In this document: one piece after another, positions 18,117 to 26,790 of the stretch
Layout of the letters: every line of letters starts with the position of its first letter
How positions within the stretch are numbered: position 1 is the first letter of the stretch
DNA from: Bacteroidota bacterium
Lineage (GTDB): Bacteria > Bacteroidota > Bacteroidia > J057 > JADKCL01
NCBI GenBank assembly: GCA_016718825.1
Contig: JADKCL010000007.1
Location: 192,858-256,857 of the forward strand
Reading direction: 5' to 3'
Length of the DNA: 64,000 nucleotides
The notes under the pieces: generated by a model
What the model was told of the DNA's origin: nothing
The model's database searches: none
Seen by the model: the letters and a program-made list of their open reading frames with translations, nothing else
Translations under genes and position numbers: made by a program

Positions 18117-19259
18117 ATGCGGTACTACTTGATCCTTGTTTTCTGCTTCCTGTCACTGTTTGCACCTGCGCAAACGGGTCGCACGTACGCGAGTGTGGCC
18201 CAGCGACGGGCGTTTTACGATCAGCTTGCCGCGAAATACAACAGTCCGGCGATCCGCGAAATATTGGCGAGCGACAAAAAAAATACGTTTGACCAATACG
18301 TGGACGGGCATTCAGAAGAGCAGCTGATCAAGGACTACGGTACGGTCATCCACGAATTGCTCCACGGCTACGACGACAGCGAATTTGAGGCGCACCATTA
18401 TTTTATCGCGCCCGGTTCCAAGGTCAAGGTACCGGTTGGCAAATATTACAATTCGAAGGAGCTCAATACGCTTGTGCGCAAGGGCGCGCAGGACAGTATC
18501 TTTCGGTATGGGCTCTATATCGGCGGACGGAGTGACCTCCAAGGTCTACAAGTGGACCTCAACAAAAGCCCTGATTCGGAGGTGATGTCAGTAAAAATGG
18601 GCATCTATGGAATTGTCGAGGAATACAATGCCTATTACCATGACAACCAATCGATTTATGAACTCTACGAATATTATGTCAAAACCTTTGGCGCCAACAA
18701 TTCGGAGGCCATGACGGAGTACATCGGCATGGCGGAAAAGGCGACTGTTGCATTCTACGAATTTCGGCTGTTTGTTGGGTGGTACTTGGTGCATGCCCAA
18801 AAGAAACATCCTGAAATTTATCAGAATACCCTCTCCAACAAAGCATTGCGGGCGGTGTTTACGCTCATTGATGAGAAGTATTTCGCGCTGACACAGCTGA
18901 TTGCGAAACGTAAAGAAAGTTTGAAGGGCCAATTGGAAGTCGATCCTTTCACCATGCTGGACTTCAGCGGATCGGATGCAGACCTGTACAAATTTATTGA
19001 GCTTTCGAGCGAGGACGATTTGGGCGACCCCAAAAAACTCGATCCGATGATTTTACACGAGTACCGCAAAGTTTATGCGCAATTCATCCAAGAACTTGAA
19101 ACCATGGATCCCGATAATAACCTGCGCAAATTTGCCAATATCCCGCAACAGATCGCCTATTTGAAGCGCCTGATGACCCCTGAAATGCGTGCAGCATTGG
19201 AGGTTTTTCGTGTGCCGAGCCTCAACGAAGGCAATTGGCGTGCGTATGTGGGGAATTAG
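18117..19259 (+). CDS. Secreted HExxH-containing protein, possible zinc metallopeptidase
   Basis: 380 residues with a signal peptide ending LFAPAQ. The segment YGTVIHELLHGYDDSEFEAH carries HELLH, the zinc-peptidase HExxH motif. The stretch IYGIVEEYNAYYHDNQSIYE about 75 residues later offers the EE(Y/F)xA glutamate expected as third ligand in gluzincins. The C-terminal half is helical with no recognised domain. This supports a metalloprotease fold, but the family is not named and activity is an inference. It stands alone on the plus strand. Confidence 0.6.
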   Translation: MRYYLILVFCFLSLFAPAQTGRTYASVAQRRAFYDQLAAKYNSPAIREILASDKKNTFDQYVDGHSEEQLIKDYGTVIHELLHGYDDSEFEAHHYFIAPGSKVKVPVGKYYNSKELNTLVRKGAQDSIFRYGLYIGGRSDLQGLQVDLNKSPDSEVMSVKMGIYGIVEEYNAYYHDNQSIYELYEYYVKTFGANNSEAMTEYIGMAEKATVAFYEFRLFVGWYLVHAQKKHPEIYQNTLSNKALRAVFTLIDEKYFALTQLIAKRKESLKGQLEVDPFTMLDFSGSDADLYKFIELSSEDDLGDPKKLDPMILHEYRKVYAQFIQELETMDPDNNLRKFANIPQQIAYLKRLMTPEMRAALEVFRVPSLNEGNWRAYVGN

Positions 19260-19306
19260 GTTGATTGGGTCATGCAAATGACGGATTTCTCATCAGCATT
19301 TTGCGA

Positions 19307-19747
19307 CTACAATTCCATTCCAAGGTGCGCAATAATCCCGGGAATTCCTTGCAACGGAACAAACCAACCGGGCATGCCAAAGTTGATCTGCATCCCGTGA
19401 ATGCCGTTTGCCTTGAGTTTTTCCAAGTAAGGCAAAGCTTGCGGCACCGTCATCGACAGGTACAGGATTTCCCCCGCCGGATTCAAGAATCCGCCGTCAA
19501 CTTGGTCGTGGTTGGCTTTGCCAAATTGCATGGCCAATTCGCTGTCCGTGAAGACAAACACCCACTGCACCCCGTCAATGACCGAAATAAATGGACGCAC
19601 GGCATCCAGATTTTCGGTGTAGGGGGAAATGAAAATCCATTCGTCGAGACCGAGAAAGGCCCGGAAAAGGGCGCCCTTGTCGTCCATCGTTGCTTCAGGC
19701 GCCATGGCGCGCGTGCTCAAGGCAATAAAATCATGCGGATGTGCCAT
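19307..19747 (-). CDS. Conserved hypothetical protein with duplicated SseB-like halves
   Basis: 146 residues from the ATG at 19747. The longer upstream open frame to 20008 runs through the CACCAAG repeat and is not credible. LDEWIFISPYTENLDAVRPF, DGVQWVFVFTDSELAMQFGK and IHGMQINFGMPGWFVPLQGI resemble small cytoplasmic proteins of the SseB N-terminal type. That comparison is tentative. No signal peptide is present. Confidence 0.6.
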   Translation of the reverse strand: MAHPHDFIALSTRAMAPEATMDDKGALFRAFLGLDEWIFISPYTENLDAVRPFISVIDGVQWVFVFTDSELAMQFGKANHDQVDGGFLNPAGEILYLSMTVPQALPYLEKLKANGIHGMQINFGMPGWFVPLQGIPGIIAHLGMEL

Positions 19748-19797
19748 TTCTTTCTTTTGAGGAAAGATAGCGACATCTGCCGCATTTTTCCAAAAGC

Positions 19798-19890
19798 CTA
19801 CCAAACGCTGTTGTACAGCTTTTTCTCCTTTTCGGTCAAATCCTCTTTTTGAAAGATCACGAGCACTTTGGCTGCGACGACACGAATGTA
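19798..19890 (-). pseudogene. Possible 3' remnant related to the GyrB-like gene
   Basis: A frame ending at 19798 reads YIRVVAAKVLVIFQKEDLTE and stops at NSVW. The core VAAKVL..IF equals the C-terminus of the GyrB-like gene at 20012 (VAAKVLEIFEPDV), and about 20 bases match at DNA level (19858-19878 versus 20031-20051). The CACCAAG repeat lies between the two. No start codon is visible. It is probably a leftover of a displaced or duplicated gene end. Confidence 0.35.
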
Positions 19891-19913
19891 CGAATACAAA
19901 TGGGGGTTGTATG

Positions 19914-20001
19914 GCCGCCAAGGCACCAAGACACCAAGTGAAACGGGTATTGTTGGTGGCGTCATAGCACCTCCAGCTTGGTGTCTTGGTGCCTTGGTGG
20001 C
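19914..20001. repeat. CACCAAG inverted repeat, copy 3
   Basis: Arms 19914-19939 and 19977-20001 match copy 1 closely, but the loop is longer (37 bases). It sits 11 bases from the 3' end of the GyrB-like gene. Confidence 0.85.
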
Positions 20002-20011
20002 AAATCACCCA

Positions 20012-21052
20012 TCAAACATCTGGTTCAAATATCTCGAGCACTTTGGCAGCGACGCCTTCATCTGCAAGCAATTGCTGAAAAACAGCTGCCTCGACCATTT
20101 TTGCCGAATCCTTGGCGATCGCGGGAACATCTAAATTTGTGCGTGTCGCGTTGACCCAGTCAAACTTTGATCCTTTTACGGCCGCCACAACCGTCAATTG
20201 ATTCCTGATTTTTCGGTTGTCGATGGCGATTCCTTTGAGCGTGGCATATTTTCCGAGCGCTTTCAACAGGCCTTTGCGAATGCCATTGATCAAGGAGCCG
20301 CCGTAGATGAGTTCGTCAAAATTGGCGTAGGTGACAATCTCCGTTTTGCTCAGCCAACAATCCAAATAGGCAATGCAAATTTTGTAGGAATAAGCGCCAA
20401 TTGTCTCCTCCAAATCCAGCCGAAAGAGGGTTTTTCCATGCAGTTGTTCGCTGAGTTTGCGGTCCATCAACTGGGACAAGCCTGAAGGATAATCCATCTG
20501 AATGGCCTGAGGTTCAGTAGTCGTAAGGTCATGGAGTACAATCTTGAGCCGTGTTTCGATGTAGGCATAATTCTGAAGAAAACTGCCGTACATTTCCCGA
20601 CCAAGCTGAACGTTTTGGAAGATGTCGGGGTCGATGTTGAAGGAGATCGCAAGCTTTCCGACACCCTGCATCGTTTCTGCTGCGGACAATTCATAAACGC
20701 CTTTTCGGGAAACCAATTCTGCTTTGTGATTCGGCGTCGAAATCACCATTTGAACTTGTTCTGAAAGGGCAATCAGCACTGGAATTCCCAAATTTTGGAA
20801 GTAACGCTTCGGATCGCCCATATTTTTCCAACATTCCAAAACCGGGGAAACCAAGATGTCGTCGGCCACAATTTGGACCTGTTGGTCGGGGAGGAACGTG
20901 ATCCGAACCGTAATTTTCTCCGTGGAGAATTGCAGCAGGTCATCGAGCAAATAGCCCAACAGATTCTTCAATCCGCGGTGGGACAATTCTCCGACATACA
21001 TTCCCGGTCGTCTGCGAATGGCCTCGAAGGGTGTCATTTCTATTGGTTCCAT
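20012..21052 (-). CDS. Degenerate GyrB/ParE-like GHKL protein without catalytic residues
   Basis: 346 residues, about the size of the GyrB 43-kDa ATPase fragment. MTPFEAIRRRPGMYVGELSH and RGLKNLLGYLLDDLL align with the GyrB start (RRRPGMYIG...RGLHHLVYEVVDNSIDE). The catalytic Glu is replaced by Tyr, the DNGRG motif by DDILV, and the glycine-rich ATP lid by GIPVLIALSE. The second half follows the transducer domain (TYANFDELIYGGSLINGIRK, then QLTVVAAVKG and WVNATRTNLD), where the QTK loop is also changed. The toprim and C-terminal parts are absent. It is probably a pseudo-ATPase; its role is unknown. Confidence 0.7.
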   Translation of the reverse strand: MEPIEMTPFEAIRRRPGMYVGELSHRGLKNLLGYLLDDLLQFSTEKITVRITFLPDQQVQIVADDILVSPVLECWKNMGDPKRYFQNLGIPVLIALSEQVQMVISTPNHKAELVSRKGVYELSAAETMQGVGKLAISFNIDPDIFQNVQLGREMYGSFLQNYAYIETRLKIVLHDLTTTEPQAIQMDYPSGLSQLMDRKLSEQLHGKTLFRLDLEETIGAYSYKICIAYLDCWLSKTEIVTYANFDELIYGGSLINGIRKGLLKALGKYATLKGIAIDNRKIRNQLTVVAAVKGSKFDWVNATRTNLDVPAIAKDSAKMVEAAVFQQLLADEGVAAKVLEIFEPDV

Positions 21053-21070
21053 GGATTTTTTTGGGTTGAA

Positions 21071-21409
21071 TTAAACCTCCTCCAAAACCGAATTCCCCTT
21101 TGAACAATCCCCCGAAGTCCATTCCCAGGTTTCATGCAGCCTGATTTTTCCATTCGGCAGAATCTCCGGAACGGAGGTGCAAATGCCTGTCATCAATTCG
21201 CCGTGAATATTGACTTGGTGGTAGCGCATGTCGATCTTGCCATCGGCATCGACGAGACCGATCAAGTGGCCTTGAATGATTTTCCCACCGGTATATTCAG
21301 CGGTGAGAATGTTGCCCGACTGTTGATAATGAAATTGCGTTTCGCTGCTTGTCTCGCCATTGGCTGTGTTGGCAACCGGGCGGAAGACTTTGTTGTGGTA
21401 ATGGATCAT
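21071..21409 (-). CDS. Small conserved protein (often labelled N-acetylglutamate synthase)
   Basis: 112 residues from the ATG at 21409, where the family begins (MIHYHNKVFRPVANTANGE). The in-frame start at 21466 would add 19 unrelated residues. The pattern FHYQQSGNILTAEYTGGKII, GHLIGLVDADGKIDMRYHQV and IRLHETWEWTSGD is a well-conserved compact beta-barrel family. It is commonly misnamed n-acetylglutamate synthase in databases; no acyltransferase motif is present. It lies 19 bases upstream of the GyrB-like gene and may share its transcript. Confidence 0.75.
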   Translation of the reverse strand: MIHYHNKVFRPVANTANGETSSETQFHYQQSGNILTAEYTGGKIIQGHLIGLVDADGKIDMRYHQVNIHGELMTGICTSVPEILPNGKIRLHETWEWTSGDCSKGNSVLEEV

Positions 21410-21452
21410 TTTGAAATTGGATTCGAAGAGAATTACAATGCAATGGCCGGAT

Positions 21453-22427
21453 TCACAAGTCCGCAATCAACTGCTCCAAGGCCTGCTTGACGCTCGGGAA
21501 GTGCGTGCCCACACGCGGGTCCATGATGTTGCCTCCAAAACCCGTGTATTCCTCCGATGCCTCTGGGGCCAACTTCTTCAGTCTGTTTTTGAGTTCCTTG
21601 GGTTTGAAAACACGCAAGGTCCAAATGCAGATGACTTTGGTGAAATCGTCCTCCTCCTTGCTGCCGATCTTCTCCAACAACAATTCCTTGGTTTCCTCCG
21701 AATCGTTAGCGATCATCGCCCGTGCTGCCGAAATACGGTTGTGACGGTTGTTGCTGTCTTGAAAGAAGGGGAGAACCTGCTTCTCGTATCCTGTCAACCG
21801 CAAATGGAAAATCGTTTCCAAGGCGACGTGCTGCATGAAAAAGTCATTGATTTCACCGTCCTCAAAGCCGGCCGGCTTCTTCGCCAATTGTTCATCGATC
21901 CACGCACGGATGGGGGCTTCGTCGAATTTCAAGCGATGCGCCTTGTTGAAAATCGCCTGCATCGTCATCTCAAAGATGTCGACAGAGATTTTGGTTTGAT
22001 GGTAGGAATGCCGGTAGGTCGCAAAAACATCGCCTGAATCGCGGTAGGCAAAACCCGTGGTGGGCGTCGGGATGCAATACTCACCCTTCTTGTTTTTCTT
22101 GAGGAAAAAGTAGCATTCGCTGCTGTCGGGCAGGTGGAATTCAGGACCATGGCCTGCCGAATTGCTCGTCATTTCCAAAAAATAGAAATTGGTAATTTCC
22201 AGGTCCTCCGGCAAATTTCCTCCCCCAAATTGCTGCCGGATATGAATCTTGGCGCCCTTGTGTTCGTCCACGGAAATCACATCCGCCAAGACAAAATAGT
22301 CGGCCTCGCGGATCACGGCATCCATCCACGGTTCGTCCCAAGTCGTTGCCTGAACTTGCGTCGCAGCGGTAATCATGAGTAGGATGCCCAAGAATGTCCA
22401 TTGAAAGTAGCGCATCTGTTTTTGCAT
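21453..22427 (-). CDS. Secreted protein with C-terminal HEAT-like repeats
   Basis: 324 residues with a signal peptide ending QVQA. The N-terminal domain (ADYFVLADVISVDEHKGAKI, then FYFLEMTSNSAGHGPEF) resembles small secreted beta-domains that precede HEAT repeats in this phylum. From about residue 190 helix pairs recur (HVALETIFHLRLTGYEKQVL, RISAARAMIANDSEETKELL), consistent with HEAT-like repeats for protein binding. The function is unknown. A second possible start lies four codons downstream. Confidence 0.7.
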   Translation of the reverse strand: MQKQMRYFQWTFLGILLMITAATQVQATTWDEPWMDAVIREADYFVLADVISVDEHKGAKIHIRQQFGGGNLPEDLEITNFYFLEMTSNSAGHGPEFHLPDSSECYFFLKKNKKGEYCIPTPTTGFAYRDSGDVFATYRHSYHQTKISVDIFEMTMQAIFNKAHRLKFDEAPIRAWIDEQLAKKPAGFEDGEINDFFMQHVALETIFHLRLTGYEKQVLPFFQDSNNRHNRISAARAMIANDSEETKELLLEKIGSKEEDDFTKVICIWTLRVFKPKELKNRLKKLAPEASEEYTGFGGNIMDPRVGTHFPSVKQALEQLIADL

Positions 22428-22713
22428 TTAAGGGTTGCCAATGCCGTGAGAACCAAACTGTGGGCGCACAACCAAGCGCGTGCGCAAGTCCAATCCACCA
22501 CGATTTTTGTCCAATTTCTGCAAAATTTGCGGAGCTTGCAAGCGGTCAAATCAGGCATCACAGGGAGAGTTGCGATTGCGATGTTGGAGGAACGGAACGA
22601 TGCAGATATTCAGCGCTGCTGTTGAGGATTTCGCATCTTTTCCTTTGGGTGATTCAGCTCGGCGATACCCTGGCAACGCACGCGAAATGGAGTTTTAGAT
22701 AGGTTTTGCGGAC
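22428..22713. other. Non-coding spacer
   Basis: About 286 bases between two minus-strand genes. Open frames here are short and of random composition; no promoter, repeat or RNA structure could be supported. Confidence 0.5.
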
Positions 22714-23172
22714 TTACTTCCCTTCGGCCGCAGCTTTGGGTATTTCCCGCCAAGTATAGCTTTTCTGTACGATTTTCCAGCTTCCTTCATACTTCAACAG
22801 GAGAAAATAGTCCGTAAAAACGCGCCAATTCGGGATGACAATCTCGGCTTTGGCGATGGCGGCATCCTTTTCATAGTCGATCGAAATGATGCGTCCGATG
22901 CGGTTGGCTTTTTCGCCTAGCTTGATGTTAGCGATATACGTTTCCCCCGAACGAATGCGCAGACTGTCCTGATCGGTGACCGTGTACAGGTTGAAATCCG
23001 GATGAAATGCCCGTATCAAGCGGTCCGGTTCGCCATTGGCTGTCCCCTCGATATAGTCCATCAACGTAGCGGTGATCAGGGCAAACTCGGATTTGCTGTC
23101 CGCGGTTTGGGAGAATGCGATTTGCCCAGTGAAAAGCAACAACCCGAGTGTCAAAACCTTGGGGAATTTCAT
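22714..23172 (-). CDS. Secreted NTF2-like (lumazine-binding-like) protein
   Basis: 152 residues from the ATG at 23172, where a signal peptide begins (MKFPKVLTLGLLLFTGQIAF). The upstream in-frame ATG at 23280 is not followed by a signal. The domain ITATLMDYIEGTANGEPDRL, FHPDFNLY, then IISIDYEKDAAIAKAEI and DYFLLLKYEGSWKIVQKSYT is the SnoaL/NTF2-like cone fold of the putative lumazine-binding family. Many members bind small ligands without known catalysis. Here it is probably periplasmic. Confidence 0.85.
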   Translation of the reverse strand: MKFPKVLTLGLLLFTGQIAFSQTADSKSEFALITATLMDYIEGTANGEPDRLIRAFHPDFNLYTVTDQDSLRIRSGETYIANIKLGEKANRIGRIISIDYEKDAAIAKAEIVIPNWRVFTDYFLLLKYEGSWKIVQKSYTWREIPKAAAEGK

Positions 23173-23365
23173 CTTTCTTCCTGTTGTAAAGCCCATTTTA
23201 GTCAATTGCACCATGATCATGGCACCTGTCAAGGCAAATGAACTGAAATTTCCCGATAGCCGACTTACTTTTTGCAGCATGCTGAAACCTTTGCATGAAT
23301 GACAATTCTCCGAAATCCATTATCTTGCTGCATCGAAGATTTGTCACAAGATTAAAATTCCCAAG

Positions 23366-25672
23366 ATGGCATTGCAGGTGCCCAAAAATAGCTTCTTGGC
23401 GCAGTTTTGCAAGATTGCAGGCTTGTTGCTCCTGATGGCTTTGCAATTGGGTATATGGAGCCGCGTCGATGCTGCTGCACCAATTTGTATCAAAGGCGTT
23501 GCAGACCTCAGAGGCATTGATTTTGAACATACAGGAGCAATTCGGCTCGATGGCGAATGGGAATTTTTTTGGGATCAATTGTTGCCAACCGTTGATGGGC
23601 CCACCCAGGACAGCTTCACCAATGTCCCTGGAATGTGGACGGCATCCGGGCGCAAAGGGCAGGGGTTTGCATCTTACCGGTTGAAAGTCTTATTGCCAAA
23701 AGGGCTTGCAAGCATTGGCCTCAAAATGCCCGAATTTTCGACGGCTTACGAACTCTGGGTGAATGGCATTTCCAAGGCCAAAAATGGAACGGTGAGCAAG
23801 GTTCCCGATCAAGGCGAGGCAGCCTATGAACCATTGCTTTTCTTTTTAACCTCTCCGGAGGACACGCTTGACTTCGTGCTCCATGTCTCCAATTATCATT
23901 TTTACACCGGAGGTGTCCCGCAATCGATCATCATTGGAAACTACGAAGTACTGGCATCGCTCCGCGAATCACAGGTAGCCTACGGCGCGATGCTTTTTGG
24001 CATCCTCCTCATTATCGGCATGTTCCATTTGGGGATCTACTTCTTCCGCCCCAAGGAAAAGTACAATCTTTATTACAGTCTGTATTGCCTGCTTTTGGCT
24101 GCCAATACACTATTTGTCACCGAACGCTGGATCTTTGCTTTAGCCGGACCGTCGGTATGGCCCTTGCTCTACAAGGTCTATATTTCGATGGTCTACTTGG
24201 TTTTGCTGATGCTCATTTTGTTTTACAGTGCGTTTTTCCAGCCGGTGATTGCGCAGTGGGTCAAGCGGGCCATGGGTGCAATTTTTGTACTTCAGGCATT
24301 GTTGGTATTGGTACTGCCCACCCAAATCGGGTCTTGGTTGGAACCGATTGCGGGGATTAACCTGATGACTGCAGGGTTCATCGCGATTTTCATTTTTGCA
24401 AAGGCAATTTGGCAAAAAAAGGAGGGCGCCATCGTGATTGCCATCTGCAACGTGATCTTCTTGGCTTGTTTTGTGCTCGACGGTCAGCTTTCCGCCAACC
24501 AAATTTCCGGCATCCATCTTTCCCACTATGTCACGGTGCTGTATGTGATTGCGATCTCCCTGATCCTTTCGCGCCGTATCGCCAACGCCTTCAACAAGGT
24601 AGAGACGCTCTCCGTGGACCTCCAATCGGCAAACGATGGCCTCCTTGACCTCAACAAAAATCTGGAAGCCGAGGTCAAAGCGCGCACCCGGCAGGTGCTC
24701 CAACAAGAAAAAATGGCTGCCCTCGGGCAACTGACGGCCAACATCGCCCACGAAATCAATACGCCGATGGGCGCCATCAAAGCATCCATCGAGATGCTCG
24801 ACGTTTCCTACCGCAATGCTTTGAAACTGTTTCCCAAGGCGTTGGAAGCGTTGAACGTGCAAGAACGTGAGACCTTGTTGGGGATGCTTTCGGAAATGCT
24901 TTCCAGAAAAGAGCCACTCTCTTCCCGCGAAGAACGCCAAAAGCGCCAAGCCGTCAGCCAAGCCTTGGAAGCCGCTGGCGTTCCCGATGCAGCGATTCTG
25001 GCGTCTAAATTCTCCCATGCTGGAATTTTTGATTTTGATGCAGACCGGCTTGCCTTGCTGTCAAAGTCAGGAATCGGCAATGCATTGGCCTATTTGTTTG
25101 AGAATTTCGAACAAATCTCCGCTGCGCAAAATATCCAGATTGCCTTGGAGCGGGTAAACAAGATCATGTTTGCCATCAAACTTTATTCCAGGGGTGGTTC
25201 TGCGACGACGAAGTCCGAAGTGAATTTGGAGCATGCCATTCAAAGCGTCACTTCACTTTATGGCAGTTGGTTCAAAAAGGGCATTGTGCTTCAAACCGAT
25301 TTTGGGGTGATGCCGCCGCTCCTTTGTTTTGCCGATGAGCTGCTGCAAGTTTGGACGAATCTGATTTTGAACGCAGTCCAAGCGATGGGAAGCTCTGGCA
25401 CCTTGGAAATTGCCACGCGACAAGACGGCAACAATGCGGTCATCACCATTGCAGACACTGGTCCAGGAATCCCCCCGGAAAACTTGGAAAAGATTTTCGA
25501 CCCGTTTTTTACCACAAAAGTTTCTGGCGAAGGCAGCGGACTTGGGCTGGACATTGTGCGTACCATTGTGACGCGCCATGAGGGTACCATTGCTGTCAAA
25601 AGTGAACCGGGCAAAACCGTTTTCACCGTGACGATTCCCAACCCTCCTCCACGTATTTCCCAACCCACCTAA
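23366..25672 (+). CDS. 7TM-DISM sensor histidine kinase
   Basis: 768 residues. After a signal or anchor segment comes an extracellular jelly-roll domain (IRLDGEWEFFWDQLLP, ASYRLKVLLP, YELWVNGIS). Seven membrane segments follow (about residues 205-410), then a short coiled coil and the kinase. The H-box is QLTANIAHEINTPMGAIK with His near residue 462. The N-box is LQVWTNLILNAVQAMG, G1 is ADTGPGIP, then the F-box EKIFDPFFTTK and G2 GEGSGLGLDIV. About 100 residues separate the H-box and N-box regions, longer than usual. There is no receiver domain. It probably senses a ligand outside the inner membrane and phosphorylates a separate regulator. The downstream gene starts four bases after its stop. 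Confidence 0.9.
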   Translation: MALQVPKNSFLAQFCKIAGLLLLMALQLGIWSRVDAAAPICIKGVADLRGIDFEHTGAIRLDGEWEFFWDQLLPTVDGPTQDSFTNVPGMWTASGRKGQGFASYRLKVLLPKGLASIGLKMPEFSTAYELWVNGISKAKNGTVSKVPDQGEAAYEPLLFFLTSPEDTLDFVLHVSNYHFYTGGVPQSIIIGNYEVLASLRESQVAYGAMLFGILLIIGMFHLGIYFFRPKEKYNLYYSLYCLLLAANTLFVTERWIFALAGPSVWPLLYKVYISMVYLVLLMLILFYSAFFQPVIAQWVKRAMGAIFVLQALLVLVLPTQIGSWLEPIAGINLMTAGFIAIFIFAKAIWQKKEGAIVIAICNVIFLACFVLDGQLSANQISGIHLSHYVTVLYVIAISLILSRRIANAFNKVETLSVDLQSANDGLLDLNKNLEAEVKARTRQVLQQEKMAALGQLTANIAHEINTPMGAIKASIEMLDVSYRNALKLFPKALEALNVQERETLLGMLSEMLSRKEPLSSREERQKRQAVSQALEAAGVPDAAILASKFSHAGIFDFDADRLALLSKSGIGNALAYLFENFEQISAAQNIQIALERVNKIMFAIKLYSRGGSATTKSEVNLEHAIQSVTSLYGSWFKKGIVLQTDFGVMPPLLCFADELLQVWTNLILNAVQAMGSSGTLEIATRQDGNNAVITIADTGPGIPPENLEKIFDPFFTTKVSGEGSGLGLDIVRTIVTRHEGTIAVKSEPGKTVFTVTIPNPPPRISQPT

Positions 25673-25676
25673 GAAT

Positions 25677-26756
25677 ATGAAAACGTCAAAATCAACCACA
25701 GAAAGAGCCTGGTTGGCATCTTCGGATGCAGAATACAAGGCATTGAAGCTCCAAAAAGGGACCGTCGAACCCTGGGAAGACGGCATGCGCACCACAGGAG
25801 GAAGCGGAACCTATGAATGGTGGTATTTTGATGGCAAGTTGGCGGATGGTTCCACACTTGTTATCGGTTTTTACACCAAACTGCTCACGAATTTGCAGGC
25901 AGGGATTCAACCCGTAATTATGGTCAATCTTGACTACGAAGACGGCACCAAAATTGAAAAGCGGATTGAATATTCTGAAAGTGAGTGGACCGCACACACT
26001 GACCAATGTAATGTCTCCATCGGTGCCAACTATTTTCGCGGCGACCTGGAGAAATACGAGATTCATTTTGAAGACGATGAGCTCACTTTGGATATTCAGC
26101 TGCACCGCGAAACGATGAGTTGGCGCCCGGAGACCGGGTATATGATGTTTGGCGAAGAAGGTGATTATTTTGCGTGGGTGGTGGCAGTGCCGCAAGGCGA
26201 GGCTACGGTTTCCTATACCTACAATGGCCAAGAAGTCACCACCACGGGTTCTTGCTACCATGACCACAATTGGGGTAACAAGAGTCTTGCTGAACTGATC
26301 AATCATTGGTATTGGGCGCGTGCTGAGATGGGCCCCTATTCCGTGATCGCCTCGGAAATCATTGCCGAAAAGGCTTATGCTTATGATTCATTGGTGGTTT
26401 TCAACCTTTCCAAGGATGGTAAGCTCTTGCAAGACAATGGCCTGAATGTAAAATTGTTGCGTGTGTTTCCTTTGCCCGAGGAAAGCACAGGCAAACTTGT
26501 GAGCAAGGAGGTTCATTTTGTTTACGAAGACGATCAAAATCGTTACGAATTGAAACTTGTGATCGAGAAAACCTTGCTGGGCACGTATCTCGCAGAGGGT
26601 CCGATGCGGATGTTGTCCTTGCTGCTCACAGGCAATGAGGCCGCTTACATGCGGTTCACAGGTGCGGCAACCCTGAGGGTTTATGAAAACGGAAATCTTC
26701 AAGCAACGTACGAAAATGATGCGGCTGTTTGGGAACTGATGTACTTTGGAAAGTAG
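25677..26756 (+). CDS. AttH/CrtC lipocalin-like protein
   Basis: 359 residues, no signal peptide. YEWWYFDGKL near residue 46 and GSCYHDHNWGNKSL near residue 197 are the two hallmarks of the AttH/CrtC (hydroxyneurosporene synthase, carotenoid 1,2-hydratase) family. These form two lipocalin-like beta-barrels that bind hydrophobic molecules. Whether this member hydrates a lipid or carotenoid is not known; no carotenoid genes are nearby. It starts four bases after the kinase stop, so the two are co-transcribed, which suggests a link between the sensed signal and a lipid-like molecule. This is an inference. Confidence 0.85.
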   Translation: MKTSKSTTERAWLASSDAEYKALKLQKGTVEPWEDGMRTTGGSGTYEWWYFDGKLADGSTLVIGFYTKLLTNLQAGIQPVIMVNLDYEDGTKIEKRIEYSESEWTAHTDQCNVSIGANYFRGDLEKYEIHFEDDELTLDIQLHRETMSWRPETGYMMFGEEGDYFAWVVAVPQGEATVSYTYNGQEVTTTGSCYHDHNWGNKSLAELINHWYWARAEMGPYSVIASEIIAEKAYAYDSLVVFNLSKDGKLLQDNGLNVKLLRVFPLPEESTGKLVSKEVHFVYEDDQNRYELKLVIEKTLLGTYLAEGPMRMLSLLLTGNEAAYMRFTGAATLRVYENGNLQATYENDAAVWELMYFGK

Positions 26757-26790
26757 GGTGGGGGAGGAGGTCTGAAAGACCTGTTTGCCC

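Noticed and set aside
16287..20001. CRISPR array
   Set aside because: The repeats are palindromic pairs separated by kilobases with genes between, not regularly spaced direct repeats with spacers; no cas gene is present.
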